In this document: piece by piece, positions 22,917 through 29,818 of the stretch
Layout of the letters: each line of letters starts with the position of its first letter
Numbering within the stretch: the first letter of the stretch is position 1
Translations under genes and position numbers: made by a program
Source of the DNA: Defluviitaleaceae bacterium
GTDB lineage: Bacteria > Bacillota > Clostridia > Lachnospirales > WRAX01
NCBI GenBank assembly: GCA_009780485.1
Contig: WQZZ01000009.1
Location: 1-36,244 of the forward strand
Reading direction: 5' to 3'
Length of the DNA stretch: 36,244 bases
The notes under the pieces: generated by a model
Told to the model about the DNA's origin: nothing
Database searches by the model: none
Seen by the model: only the letters and a program-made list of their open reading frames with translations

Positions 22917-24024
22917 TTTCTTGCCCTCCGTTTAATGGGTGGAGTAGGGGTAGGGGTAAAGATATAGTAAAAACTGCACCGCCGTTGATAGAGTTTTGTG
23001 CCTTAACGGTGCCACCGTGTTGCTCTGCAATAGATTTAACTATCGACAGCCCAATTCCCGTGTTGCCGCCCTCTCCCTTAAAAAACCGTTCAAAGACATG
23101 GGGTAAAATCTCTTGTTTTATGCCATTGCCATCGTCTGCCACGGTGATTTCTATTTGATTTTCGGTTTGATAACATGATATGGTTATTGTTGTAGTGGCA
23201 TAACGAATCGCATTAGAAATTAGGTTATCCACTGCACGAGAAATTAACTCAGGAATACAGCGATAGGGTGGGGGAGTTTTATCAAAATCAAAGGTGAAGG
23301 CGATTTTGTTCTTGTCTGCTAAGGTTTGTTGACTTACAACACATTCTTTTAATATTTCCATCAAATCGACTTCTTCTTTTTTATATGCGGTGGTTATGTT
23401 ATCAAGTTGAGCTATATACAACAAGTCCTTAACCAACTCCGTCATTTTGTTGGTTTCTTGCAAAATTGTTTCTGCCGCTTCTTTCGGTTGCATCACATCA
23501 TACACAATTCCCTCCGCATAGGATTGGATGGACATTAAGGGTGTCCGCAACTCATGGGATGCGTTTTGAAAGAAAGTTCTTTGCTCGCTGTCATACACCG
23601 CAAGCTGGGCAACTGTCTGATTTAGGGCATCGTTCAGATCTGCCAACTCTTGGTCGTTAAATTCATAGTCATTTGTTTCAAAATTATTAGGACCGATACC
23701 TGAAGCAAACCTCCCCAACCTTTCAATTGGGCGAGTTATAGAATTGGATAGAAAATAAGTGACAACCAGCGACACAACAAACAGCACGCCCACAAAGGCA
23801 AAGAGAGGGATACCCAGCAAGCGGATGGCCACCACTGACCTGTCGTGTTCTGGTGCATAATCCCCTAAGTAGTATTGAGCCATCTGTCGGCGTTCCATTA
23901 AATTTGGTTCATCAAACCTTATAAAAGAGTCGAAAACAACGGTTACCAAAACGTAAGATACAAAAAACACAGCAGAAAACGCCAGAAAAATCCGCTTGTG
24001 CATCTTGGTCCGCACTTTACTCAT
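22894..24024 (-). CDS. sensor histidine kinase
   Basis: A 376-residue membrane kinase. Two membrane segments (about residues 12-34 and 68-92) flank a short extracytoplasmic loop of about 35 residues with charged residues (DEPNLMERRQMAQYYLGDYAPEHDR). A HAMP-like linker (about 93-145), the dimerisation helix with the phospho-acceptor H157 in FFQNASHELRTP, and the ATPase part with N box (DNLISNAIRYA), G1 (VADDGNGI), F (VFERFFKG) and G2 (GNTGIGLSIVKSI) boxes follow. ATG at 24024 overlaps the response regulator stop by 8 bases. The short loop suggests sensing of an envelope or membrane signal. Confidence 0.95.
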   Translation of the reverse strand: MSKVRTKMHKRIFLAFSAVFFVSYVLVTVVFDSFIRFDEPNLMERRQMAQYYLGDYAPEHDRSVVAIRLLGIPLFAFVGVLFVVSLVVTYFLSNSITRPIERLGRFASGIGPNNFETNDYEFNDQELADLNDALNQTVAQLAVYDSEQRTFFQNASHELRTPLMSIQSYAEGIVYDVMQPKEAAETILQETNKMTELVKDLLYIAQLDNITTAYKKEEVDLMEILKECVVSQQTLADKNKIAFTFDFDKTPPPYRCIPELISRAVDNLISNAIRYATTTITISCYQTENQIEITVADDGNGIKQEILPHVFERFFKGEGGNTGIGLSIVKSIAEQHGGTVKAQNSINGGAVFTISLPLPLLHPLNGGQENANTSTL

Positions 24025-24403
24025 TTTTCTCACGCTCAAATTCTATGCGGCGGAAAATGGCTTCAACACGTTTTACCAACGCCATGGGGCTAAATGGTTT
24101 GATTAGATAGTCATCACTGCCTAAATCCAGACCCGTGGCGTAGTCTAGGTCGCTGTCACGGGCTGTTAGCATTATTATAGGCACAGTGCTTTTTGACCGC
24201 AATTCCCTACAAACAACAAAGCCATTAGAACCAGGCATCATAACATCAAGAACCACCAAATCTGATGGATTGTCCGCAAATGCCATAAGCAAATCGTCAC
24301 CAGTCTCAAAATCTTCCACATCAAAGCCAGCTTTTTCTAAAAACTGCTTAATTGCCATGCGAATTGTATACTCGTCATCAGCTATGTAAATTTTCTTTTG
24401 CAT
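24017..24403 (-). CDS. receiver-only response regulator
   Basis: A 128-residue receiver domain with phosphorylation site D53 (LVVLDVMMPG), acidic pocket D9/D10, switch T80 (MLTARD) and K102 (LIKPFSP), all as in OmpR/PhoB receivers. The chain ends at RVEAIFRRIEFEREKNE, where the linker to a winged-helix DNA-binding domain normally begins; the stop overlaps the kinase gene, so no output domain can follow. It may act by protein contact, as a phosphate sink, or through the co-encoded alarmone synthetase. I chose the ATG at 24403 (GGGGGT upstream); a longer frame to 24463 would include promoter sequence. Confidence 0.95.
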   Translation of the reverse strand: MQKKIYIADDEYTIRMAIKQFLEKAGFDVEDFETGDDLLMAFADNPSDLVVLDVMMPGSNGFVVCRELRSKSTVPIIMLTARDSDLDYATGLDLGSDDYLIKPFSPMALVKRVEAIFRRIEFEREKNE

Positions 24404-24434
24404 ATTAAACCCCCTATGAAATACTACCACAATT

Positions 24435-24463
24435 ACTATAACACTTTTTTGTGGGAAAGGCAA
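24435..24463 (-). promoter_or_regulatory. promoter of the two-component/alarmone/dprA-topA run
   Basis: On the minus strand, TTGCCT (24458-24463), a 17-base spacer ending in TGT, and TATAGT (24435-24440), so also an extended -10. It is the only clear promoter upstream of the long run to smpB. Confidence 0.65.
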
Positions 24464-24515
24464 ATACTTTTCCTCATTTTTATTTGGTTTTTACGAATAG
24501 TTGAATATACACGAT

Positions 24516-24681
24516 TTATCCACAAGACATTTTTGGTTTTTACGAATAGTTGGTGTGAATAACTAATTCCTGTGTGGATTTTGTTTGTGTTTTGCGAATA
24601 ATTGCTTGGGAAATAATTGAGAATGTGGCTGTTGTGCGATAGCCCATTAGAAGTCTGCATTGTATGTCCTATTTATCCAAA
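24516..24681. promoter_or_regulatory. cluster of DnaA-box-like sites
   Basis: Two perfect matches to TTATNCACA: TTATCCACA at 24516-24524 (plus) and TTATTCACA at 24554-24562 (minus strand). Weaker matches are AAATCCACA at 24573-24581 (minus) and TTATCCAAA at 24673-24681 (plus). dnaA and dnaN are not nearby, so this is not an obvious oriC; it may bind DnaA as a secondary cluster or be chance. Confidence 0.35.
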
Positions 24682-24859
24682 CGATACCGTCAAATTACAA
24701 AGAGGAGTGCTGATAAATGTAGAACGAGCAATAACCCACCCCTAATAGTTTAGAGTAAGTATACACCTTGCAATCTTGTCCTAAGAGTTTGTATCATAGC
24801 ACCTAAAAGATGATTACCAAAATAAGTGTTCGTAATACGGTATAAGGTAAAATATCTAC

Positions 24860-24893
24860 ATCTATTCGCAAAAGTTACATTTTGCGAATAGAT
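24860..24893 (-). terminator. hairpin, probable terminator of the mutS2-aminotransferase-GNAT run
   Basis: A perfect 14-bp stem ATCTATTCGCAAAA (24860-24873) / TTTTGCGAATAGAT (24880-24893) with a 6-base loop, 11 bases after the GNAT stop on the minus strand. The following tract on the minus strand (GTAGATATTTTACC) is only moderately T-rich. Its core matches the repeats to the left. Confidence 0.55.
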
Positions 24894-24904
24894 AATATAT
24901 CTCC

Positions 24905-25328
24905 CTACCCCAATGAAAGCGCCATATTCACTTCATATACACCATCTTCACAGATAACATCCGTTTGAACAAAACCAAGGGATTGATACAACCCTTTTGC
25001 CACTTCGTTTCCGTGAGTATAAGTAGTGGTGATAATTTTGGCGGCATAGCCAAGCTTCAAAGCATCAATTAACATGCTAAGAAAAGCCTTACCCTTACCT
25101 TGCCCTTGATGAGAATTGGTCAACCAAAAAAGCCCATAGAAAAAACGCCCCTTCTTCCCACTGCCGTATCAGGGCGAATCCAATCCGCTCGCCCTTATCT
25201 TCCAAATAAAAACCAAGACAATCTTTGCCCTTTAAGGCGTCTTGTATTCGCTGTGTCGACGGAAGTTGTTTGGTTTGTCCTTCTGTTAAATTTAAGGGAT
25301 TATACGTTTTGGTTGTAACTATTCGCAA
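24905..25328 (-). pseudogene. frameshifted GNAT-family acetyltransferase
   Basis: Two frames make one GNAT. The N-terminal part (from 25328) reads MRIVTTKTYNPL... to RIGFALIRQWEEGAFF and then shifts; the C-terminal part continues YGLFWLTNSHQGQGKGKAF (acetyl-CoA loop QGQGKG) to GLYQSLGFVQTD and ends at 24905. Removing one base from the six-A run at 25140-25145 (plus strand) restores a single 140-residue protein with the normal GNAT order. The start is TTG at 25328, with AGGAG about 11 bases upstream. It is the last gene after mutS2 and the aminotransferase. It could be a real inactivation, a phase-variable tract, or a sequencing error. Confidence 0.8.
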
Positions 25329-25355
25329 ATTACATCAACTCCTGTTTTTGTAATA

Positions 25356-26540
25356 TCAACGGTTCGTTAGCCCTTTACACCCCTTTATCAGGGCAACTAT
25401 GTCCCTGGGTGTGTTATGGATACCTATGCTTGCACGCAACATTCCTTCTGGGACCATATCCGTTTCATGCAGGGTACTCGTTAAGCGTCTTACGTAAGGG
25501 TGGGCGCAAAAAGCAGCGTATCGCAAGGATATTCCGTACTCTGTTGACAACCGCTCCGCAGCGACTTGTGGAGTAATACCATCAATGGTAAACGGTATAA
25601 TGCCTACCCTGTCAACATAATTCGTCCCATACAAGGTAACTTCAGGAATTGCAGACAAACCCTTTAGGGCTTGATGAAACAACTCATCTTGGTGACGCTG
25701 TATACGCCCAAAACCAATGCCGTTAAGAGCCTCTATAGACTTTAACATACCTACAACCGCTGGAAAGTTAGGTGAGCCAGCTTCATAAAGCTCTGGTGCT
25801 TGGGTATAAGTTGCGTGGTCATCATCCACGGTAATCACCGCACCGCCACCATAAAACTCTGGAATGTGATTGTTTAGCACATGAGTAAGCCCAATAACTG
25901 CCCCACCACCAAAAGGCGAATACATTTTGTGTGCAGAAAAAACGAAGAAGTCAATATCCTCCTCCACGCTTTTGCCTGTCATGGAAAACGGACGATGAGC
26001 AGCAATCTGCGCTCCATCCACAATAATTTTAGCACCGTAGCTATGAGCAATGCGAGCAATTGCGTGGACAGGGTTCACATAACCCGTCACATTGGAAGCT
26101 GCCGTAACTGTAACATACTTCTCCATGTCTCTATATCTGTCTCGCCCAAGAATTTCTGCAAAATCCCCCAAAATCAAATGACCTTCTTGGTCTACCTCCA
26201 CATATTCCACATAAGCCCGCTCTTTCCAAGGTAAATCGTTGGAATGATGCTCCATCCTAGTAGAAACCACCAAAACCGGCTTGTCTATGTTGGTGAGGGC
26301 GGATGCCAATTTGTTCATACCGTCAGTTGTGCTATTTGTATAAAACGCTGTATATTTTTCGCTATCTGCCCCGAAAAATTTCTTTATGACGTTTCGCCCA
26401 TGTTCATAAATCCCTGTAGAAAGCTCTGAATTGCGACCACTCCCTCGCCCAATAGAACCATAGTGGGAAAGTTGTCGCACCACTTCATCAACAACCACCT
26501 TCAAAGGTGGGGTTGTGGATGCGTTGTCCAAATATATCAT
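25356..26540 (-). CDS. class V aminotransferase, cysteine desulfurase-like
   Basis: A 394-residue PLP enzyme. Seen: N-terminal YLDNASTTPP, H98 (EHHSND) stacking on the cofactor, D175 and Q178 (VDGAQIAAH), the PLP lysine K205 in FSAHKMYSPFGGG, and C345 in RYAAFCAHPYVRRL, at the position of the SufS/CsdA catalytic cysteine. It therefore resembles SufS-type (group II) cysteine desulfurases more than IscS, but no sufB, sufU or iscU genes are near, so the substrate remains open. GGGGGTGG lies just before the ATG and is partly inside a hairpin. It follows mutS2 by 56 bases. Confidence 0.88.
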   Translation of the reverse strand: MIYLDNASTTPPLKVVVDEVVRQLSHYGSIGRGSGRNSELSTGIYEHGRNVIKKFFGADSEKYTAFYTNSTTDGMNKLASALTNIDKPVLVVSTRMEHHSNDLPWKERAYVEYVEVDQEGHLILGDFAEILGRDRYRDMEKYVTVTAASNVTGYVNPVHAIARIAHSYGAKIIVDGAQIAAHRPFSMTGKSVEEDIDFFVFSAHKMYSPFGGGAVIGLTHVLNNHIPEFYGGGAVITVDDDHATYTQAPELYEAGSPNFPAVVGMLKSIEALNGIGFGRIQRHQDELFHQALKGLSAIPEVTLYGTNYVDRVGIIPFTIDGITPQVAAERLSTEYGISLRYAAFCAHPYVRRLTSTLHETDMVPEGMLRASIGIHNTPRDIVALIKGCKGLTNR

Positions 26541-26588
26541 ATAGCCACCCCCTTGCCCAGTATATGCACAAGTTTGCCCAGTGGCTAT
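26541..26588 (-). promoter_or_regulatory. hairpin covering the aminotransferase ribosome site
   Basis: ATAGCCAC (26541-26548) and GTGGCTAT (26581-26588) pair over 8 bp with a 32-base loop. In the minus-strand transcript one arm lies just after the mutS2 stop and the other contains the GTGGCTAT that joins the GGGGG site to the ATG. The octamer pair TGCCCAGT also repeats directly within the loop. Confidence 0.35.
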
Positions 26589-26596
26589 TTCTGGGG

Positions 26597-27574
26597 TTAT
26601 TTCAGTTCGGCTATGGTGATGCCACTGTCCCCTTCCCCAAATTCCCCAAGTCGGTAGCTCTTAACGTGCGGGTGTCCTTTTAGATATTTTTGGACAGCAC
26701 TTCGCAAAGCACCCGTGCCTTTTCCGTGGATAATTTCTACTTTACCTACATTTGCTAAAAAAGCATCATCCAGATATTTGGACAACTCCTCCAAGGCTTC
26801 CTCTACAAGCATCCCTCGAAGGTCAGAGGTAGCAGAAATGTGCATAGATTTAGGTGCGGATGGATGAAATCCACCTTTGCGGGCGGATGGCTCTGGTTTG
26901 GGTGTTGACCCACCTTCTTCCAGCGACAAATCTGATAGCTTAACCTTCATTTCCATCGATCCAAACAGCACTTTTGCTTGATTTTTCTCCACACTCACAA
27001 TTTGACCTCGTTGCCCAAGACTGTTGATGAACACCGCATCTCCCGCCACAAGAGGACGGTCGACTGGGCGAAGTTTGCCCTGTGCCTGTGCCGTGCCGTC
27101 AAATTCTACAACCATATCGTCCATTTTGTCCTTCAACTTCTTGCGGGTATCTTCTGCTTTGGTAAAACTGCCACTAGAAGTCTGAATTTTACGCATTTCC
27201 TTGATTATGCCGTCCGCATCTTCTTTGGCAGAGGCAAGCAAAGCCCTCGCTTCTAACCTCGCTTCGTTCAAAATCTTCTCACGACTTTGTATCATTTTGC
27301 GTTTTTGTTCTTCCAACTCGTCTGTCAGCTTCTGGGCTTCTCTGCGAAGTACCGCTGCCCTCTCTTCCTCTACCTCTACTGCCTTTTTCGTGATTTCTAG
27401 GTCGGTTATCACATCTTCGAAACGAATATCTTCATTTGTCAGCAGCTCCTTTGCTTGGCTAATTATATCGTCGGAAAGCCCCAATCTACTGGCAATGGCA
27501 AAGGCATTAGATTTTCCTGGTACGCCAATCAGCAAGCGGTATGTGGGGGCAAGGGTCGCCACATCAAATTCCAC
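26597..27574 (-). CDS. mutS2: MutS2 C-terminal part (after an in-frame stop), with Smr domain
   Basis: A 325-residue frame that continues MutS2 in the same reading frame after a TAG. It begins (GTG at 27574) with the end of the ATPase domain, EFDVATLAPTYRLLIGVPGKSNAFAIASRLGL, then a long coiled coil (about residues 55-130, EITKKAVEVEEERAAVLRREAQ), a KOW-like beta part (about 170-215, AGDAVFINSLGQRGQIVSVEKNQAKVLFG) and a C-terminal Smr endonuclease domain (about 243-325, with SDLRGM and IIHGKGTGALR). The GTG lies 6 bases after the stop, with GTAGGGTG before it, so separate translation by reinitiation is possible. Otherwise this is the far side of a nonsense mutation. Confidence 0.8.
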   Translation of the reverse strand: MEFDVATLAPTYRLLIGVPGKSNAFAIASRLGLSDDIISQAKELLTNEDIRFEDVITDLEITKKAVEVEEERAAVLRREAQKLTDELEEQKRKMIQSREKILNEARLEARALLASAKEDADGIIKEMRKIQTSSGSFTKAEDTRKKLKDKMDDMVVEFDGTAQAQGKLRPVDRPLVAGDAVFINSLGQRGQIVSVEKNQAKVLFGSMEMKVKLSDLSLEEGGSTPKPEPSARKGGFHPSAPKSMHISATSDLRGMLVEEALEELSKYLDDAFLANVGKVEIIHGKGTGALRSAVQKYLKGHPHVKSYRLGEFGEGDSGITIAELK

Positions 27575-27580
27575 AGCACC

Positions 27581-28975
27581 CTACTCTACCCCATCAGTGG
27601 ATAGGGCAAAAATCTTTAGCTCGCTGTAATGGGTGGTGATGGCACATTTTATGCCACGGCTCATCAAATTACGGATGATAGAGATTGCGAGTGCAGAGCC
27701 TTCCGTGGGGTCTGTTCCGCTACCAAGCTCGTCAAATAATACTAAACTTTCAAAAGTGCAAAGTCCCAAAATACGCACAATATTTGTCATATGGGCAGAA
27801 AATGTGGAGAGACTTTGCTCTATGCTTTGCTCGTCACCAATATCAGCAAAAACATTGTCGAAAACCGCCAAACGACTACCGAAGTCCGCAGGTATAAACA
27901 ATCCTGCCATACCCATCAATGAAAACAACCCTAAAGTTTTTAGTGCCACCGTCTTGCCGCCCGTGTTTGGACCCGTAATTAGCAGGGCTGTAAAGTCTTC
28001 GCCAATGCGAATGTCCATCGGCACAACCTTTTCAACATTTAGCAGAGGGTGACGACCTTTGCTAATATTAACCACGCCAAAGTCGTTAAATTCAGGTTTT
28101 GTGGCTTGCATATCCAAAGCCAAAGAGGACTTGGCAAAAACAAAATCAAGGTATGTTAGGGTTTCCAAGTTGGCTTCTAGCATAGGTGCATTTTCTGCCA
28201 CCTGTGCCGTCAACACCGTTAAAATACGCTCAATTTCCTCCTTTTCCTCTGCTTGCAACTCCTTAATTTTGTTGTTAAGGTTCACAACGCTCATGGGTTC
28301 CATAAAAACCGTTGCCCCACTGCCAGACATATCATGTATCATACCTGGGAAACTGCCCTTGTACTCCTGTTTAACAGGAACACAAAAACGACCGCCACGG
28401 ATTGTCACCACCGCATCTTGTAACATATTTTTGTATGCGTTTGAATGAATTACCGACTGTAAAGCCTCATTAATCCGCCCATGGGACAACTTAATGCTTC
28501 GGCGTATGCCAGAAAGTGTGGCAGAAGCATCATCTGCCACCTCTTTTTCATTGGCAATTGAACGGGTTATGTCTTTTTCTAACTTATCAGGTATTTCAAT
28601 TTGTTCAAAACGAGGGTCGAGCAAGTCCAAATAATCCCGACGCTCTACGGACTTAGCGTAATTTACCACCTTACGGCACACGTAAATAAATTCACCAATG
28701 TGAAAAAGCTCCTCAGTATTAAGCATACCACCAAAACCCGCACGTTTAAGGCTTGGGGCAATGTCCTTTATGCCACCAAGGGGCAGACCGCCTGCCTTCA
28801 TAGAAAAATCCATGGCTTGCTGGGTCTCTGTCAGTGCCTGTCCAATGTCTGTAAGTTCCTTCAAGGGAGCAAGTTCCCCGCAAAGAGCTTTACCGCTTGG
28901 GGAAATGGCACGCCCTGCAAGCCGCTCTACAATTTTATCAAATTCCAAAACTTTCAAAGACCTACTATCCATCAT
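27581..28975 (-). CDS. mutS2: MutS2 N-terminal part, cut by an in-frame TAG
   Basis: A 464-residue N-terminal part of MutS2, which acts on stalled ribosomes or recombination intermediates, not in mismatch repair. Seen: the core and lever region (residues 1-300), then the ATPase with Walker A GPNTGGKT (335-342), Walker B LVLFDE (411-416) plus the signature SGTDPTEGSALA, and the switch H449 in TTHYSELK. At codon 465, where relatives read GVEN-x-x-(V/M)EFD, the sequence is GVE-stop-GAVEFD with TAG at 27581-27583. Together with the downstream frame it makes 792 codons, the normal MutS2 length, so nothing else is missing. AAGGAG precedes the ATG. Confidence 0.9.
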   Translation of the reverse strand: MMDSRSLKVLEFDKIVERLAGRAISPSGKALCGELAPLKELTDIGQALTETQQAMDFSMKAGGLPLGGIKDIAPSLKRAGFGGMLNTEELFHIGEFIYVCRKVVNYAKSVERRDYLDLLDPRFEQIEIPDKLEKDITRSIANEKEVADDASATLSGIRRSIKLSHGRINEALQSVIHSNAYKNMLQDAVVTIRGGRFCVPVKQEYKGSFPGMIHDMSGSGATVFMEPMSVVNLNNKIKELQAEEKEEIERILTVLTAQVAENAPMLEANLETLTYLDFVFAKSSLALDMQATKPEFNDFGVVNISKGRHPLLNVEKVVPMDIRIGEDFTALLITGPNTGGKTVALKTLGLFSLMGMAGLFIPADFGSRLAVFDNVFADIGDEQSIEQSLSTFSAHMTNIVRILGLCTFESLVLFDELGSGTDPTEGSALAISIIRNLMSRGIKCAITTHYSELKIFALSTDGVE

Positions 28976-28989
28976 TTTTCAACTTCTCC

Positions 28990-29018
28990 TTGCAATTTTG
29001 TCATATATATGTTATAAT
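28990..29018 (+). promoter_or_regulatory. sigma-A promoter of the lytic transglycosylase gene
   Basis: TTGCAA (28990-28995), a 17-base spacer ending TGT, and a perfect TATAAT (29013-29018), so also an extended -10. The leader before the ATG at 29039 is about 15 bases. Confidence 0.8.
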
Positions 29019-29038
29019 CCTTTGTTAGAGGTGACTTT

Positions 29039-29668
29039 ATGAATTTTAACTCCGCTGCCATTGTGGACATGGCAAAGGCAAGAATAGATTTTGCCATTCA
29101 GCAACGAATGGCTGGGGCAAACCAAATCCGCCACATCGCCCCCACCCCATCTGATACAACTACCTACACAGAGGGCGTAGAACAAACCGAATTTCAACAG
29201 GTTCTAAACAACTTTGTTAGCCTTGGCATTCCCAACACCAACATCAATCCCGCAATTGATGCCGCTGTAACCGCTGCATCCATCCAGCATGGTGTTGATG
29301 CCAACCTAATACGTGCGGTTATTCGTGCTGAATCCAGCGGAAACCCTTTGGCGGTTTCCCACGCAGGTGCAATGGGATTAATGCAACTAATGCCAATCAC
29401 TGCCCGTAATTTAGGTGTCACAGACCCCTTTGACATCGTGCAAAACGTCAACGCTGGCACGGAATACCTAGCAAGTCTTTTGGATAGGTTTAGCGGTGAC
29501 GTAGAACTTGCTCTTGCCGCCTACAATGCTGGATGGCCAAGAGTGCAACAACACGGTGGCATACCGCCATTTGCAGAAACCCAAAGATATGTGCCAAGGG
29601 TGCTTGGTTTTCGTGAAGAATACGCAGTGCAACAATATGCCCAAAACATTGACCCGAGAAGGCGGTAA
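29039..29668 (+). CDS. lytic transglycosylase (SLT domain)
   Basis: A 209-residue protein with a C-terminal SLT domain (about residues 75-190) that cleaves peptidoglycan glycan strands. Catalytic E98 lies in IRAESSGNPLAVS, followed by GAMGLMQLMP, NVNAGTEYL and LAAYNAGWPRV, all family motifs in the right order. The N-terminal 70 residues are polar with no signal peptide or membrane segment, so export is unclear; some Gram-positive SLT proteins are encoded this way near phage-like or flagellar genes, but none is seen here. GAGGTGA precedes the ATG. The gene is monocistronic: its stop lies inside its terminator. Confidence 0.9.
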   Translation: MNFNSAAIVDMAKARIDFAIQQRMAGANQIRHIAPTPSDTTTYTEGVEQTEFQQVLNNFVSLGIPNTNINPAIDAAVTAASIQHGVDANLIRAVIRAESSGNPLAVSHAGAMGLMQLMPITARNLGVTDPFDIVQNVNAGTEYLASLLDRFSGDVELALAAYNAGWPRVQQHGGIPPFAETQRYVPRVLGFREEYAVQQYAQNIDPRRR

Positions 29669-29683
29669 GCGACCGCCTTTTTT
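29659..29683 (+). terminator. intrinsic terminator after the lytic transglycosylase
   Basis: Stem AAGGCGGT (29659-29666) / ACCGCCTT (29672-29679) with a 5-base loop, followed by T run to 29683. The stop codon TAA lies in the loop. Confidence 0.85.
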
Positions 29684-29736
29684 CTTGCAATGAGATTATA
29701 ACACAAAACTTTTATAAAAGCTATAGAAAAAAACAC

Positions 29737-29765
29737 TTGACAAAAAATTAGTCTTGATTTATAAT
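29737..29765 (+). promoter_or_regulatory. sigma-A promoter of the MATE-MarR operon
   Basis: A perfect TTGACA (29737-29742), a 17-base spacer and a perfect TATAAT (29760-29765). The -10 box overlaps the start of the palindrome, so a bound regulator would block it. Confidence 0.85.
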
Positions 29766-29799
29766 AGTCTTAATTAGGACTGTTCCTAATTAAGACTAT
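29764..29799. promoter_or_regulatory. perfect 16-bp palindrome, probable MarR operator
   Basis: Arms ATAGTCTTAATTAGGA (29764-29779) and TCCTAATTAAGACTAT (29784-29799) around CTGT. The core TAGTCTT also occurs in the promoter spacer (29749-29755). It spans the -10 box and the transcription start, the classic place for autorepression by the MarR protein encoded at the end of the operon. Confidence 0.75.
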
Positions 29800-29818
29800 T
29801 TATTTTTAGGAGGGCAAT

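Larger units (their letters stand above)
24464..24904. other. non-coding AT-rich region with short repeats and DnaA-box-like sites
   Basis: No plausible gene is seen here. Two identical copies of an 18-base repeat, GGTTTTTACGAATAGTTG, occur at 24486-24503 and 24535-24552; a diverged copy (GTGTTTTGCGAATAATTG) is at 24587-24604, giving a period of about 50 bases. The core GCGAATAG recurs in the hairpin at 24860-24893 and at 25317-25330 (minus strand). DnaA-box-like nonamers lie among the repeats (separate entry). Confidence 0.7.

Noticed and set aside
24483-24604. CRISPR array
   Set aside because: Only two identical copies of an 18-base unit plus one diverged copy; spacers vary in length and no cas genes are nearby.
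24464-24904. Chromosomal origin oriC
   Set aside because: No dnaA, dnaN, rpmH or gyr genes nearby, and only two perfect DnaA boxes.
26597-28975. Reassigned TAG codon (pyrrolysine or code change) in mutS2
   Set aside because: TAG ends many conserved genes in this window at the expected place, including rpoD, pyrD, whiA and the recombinase.
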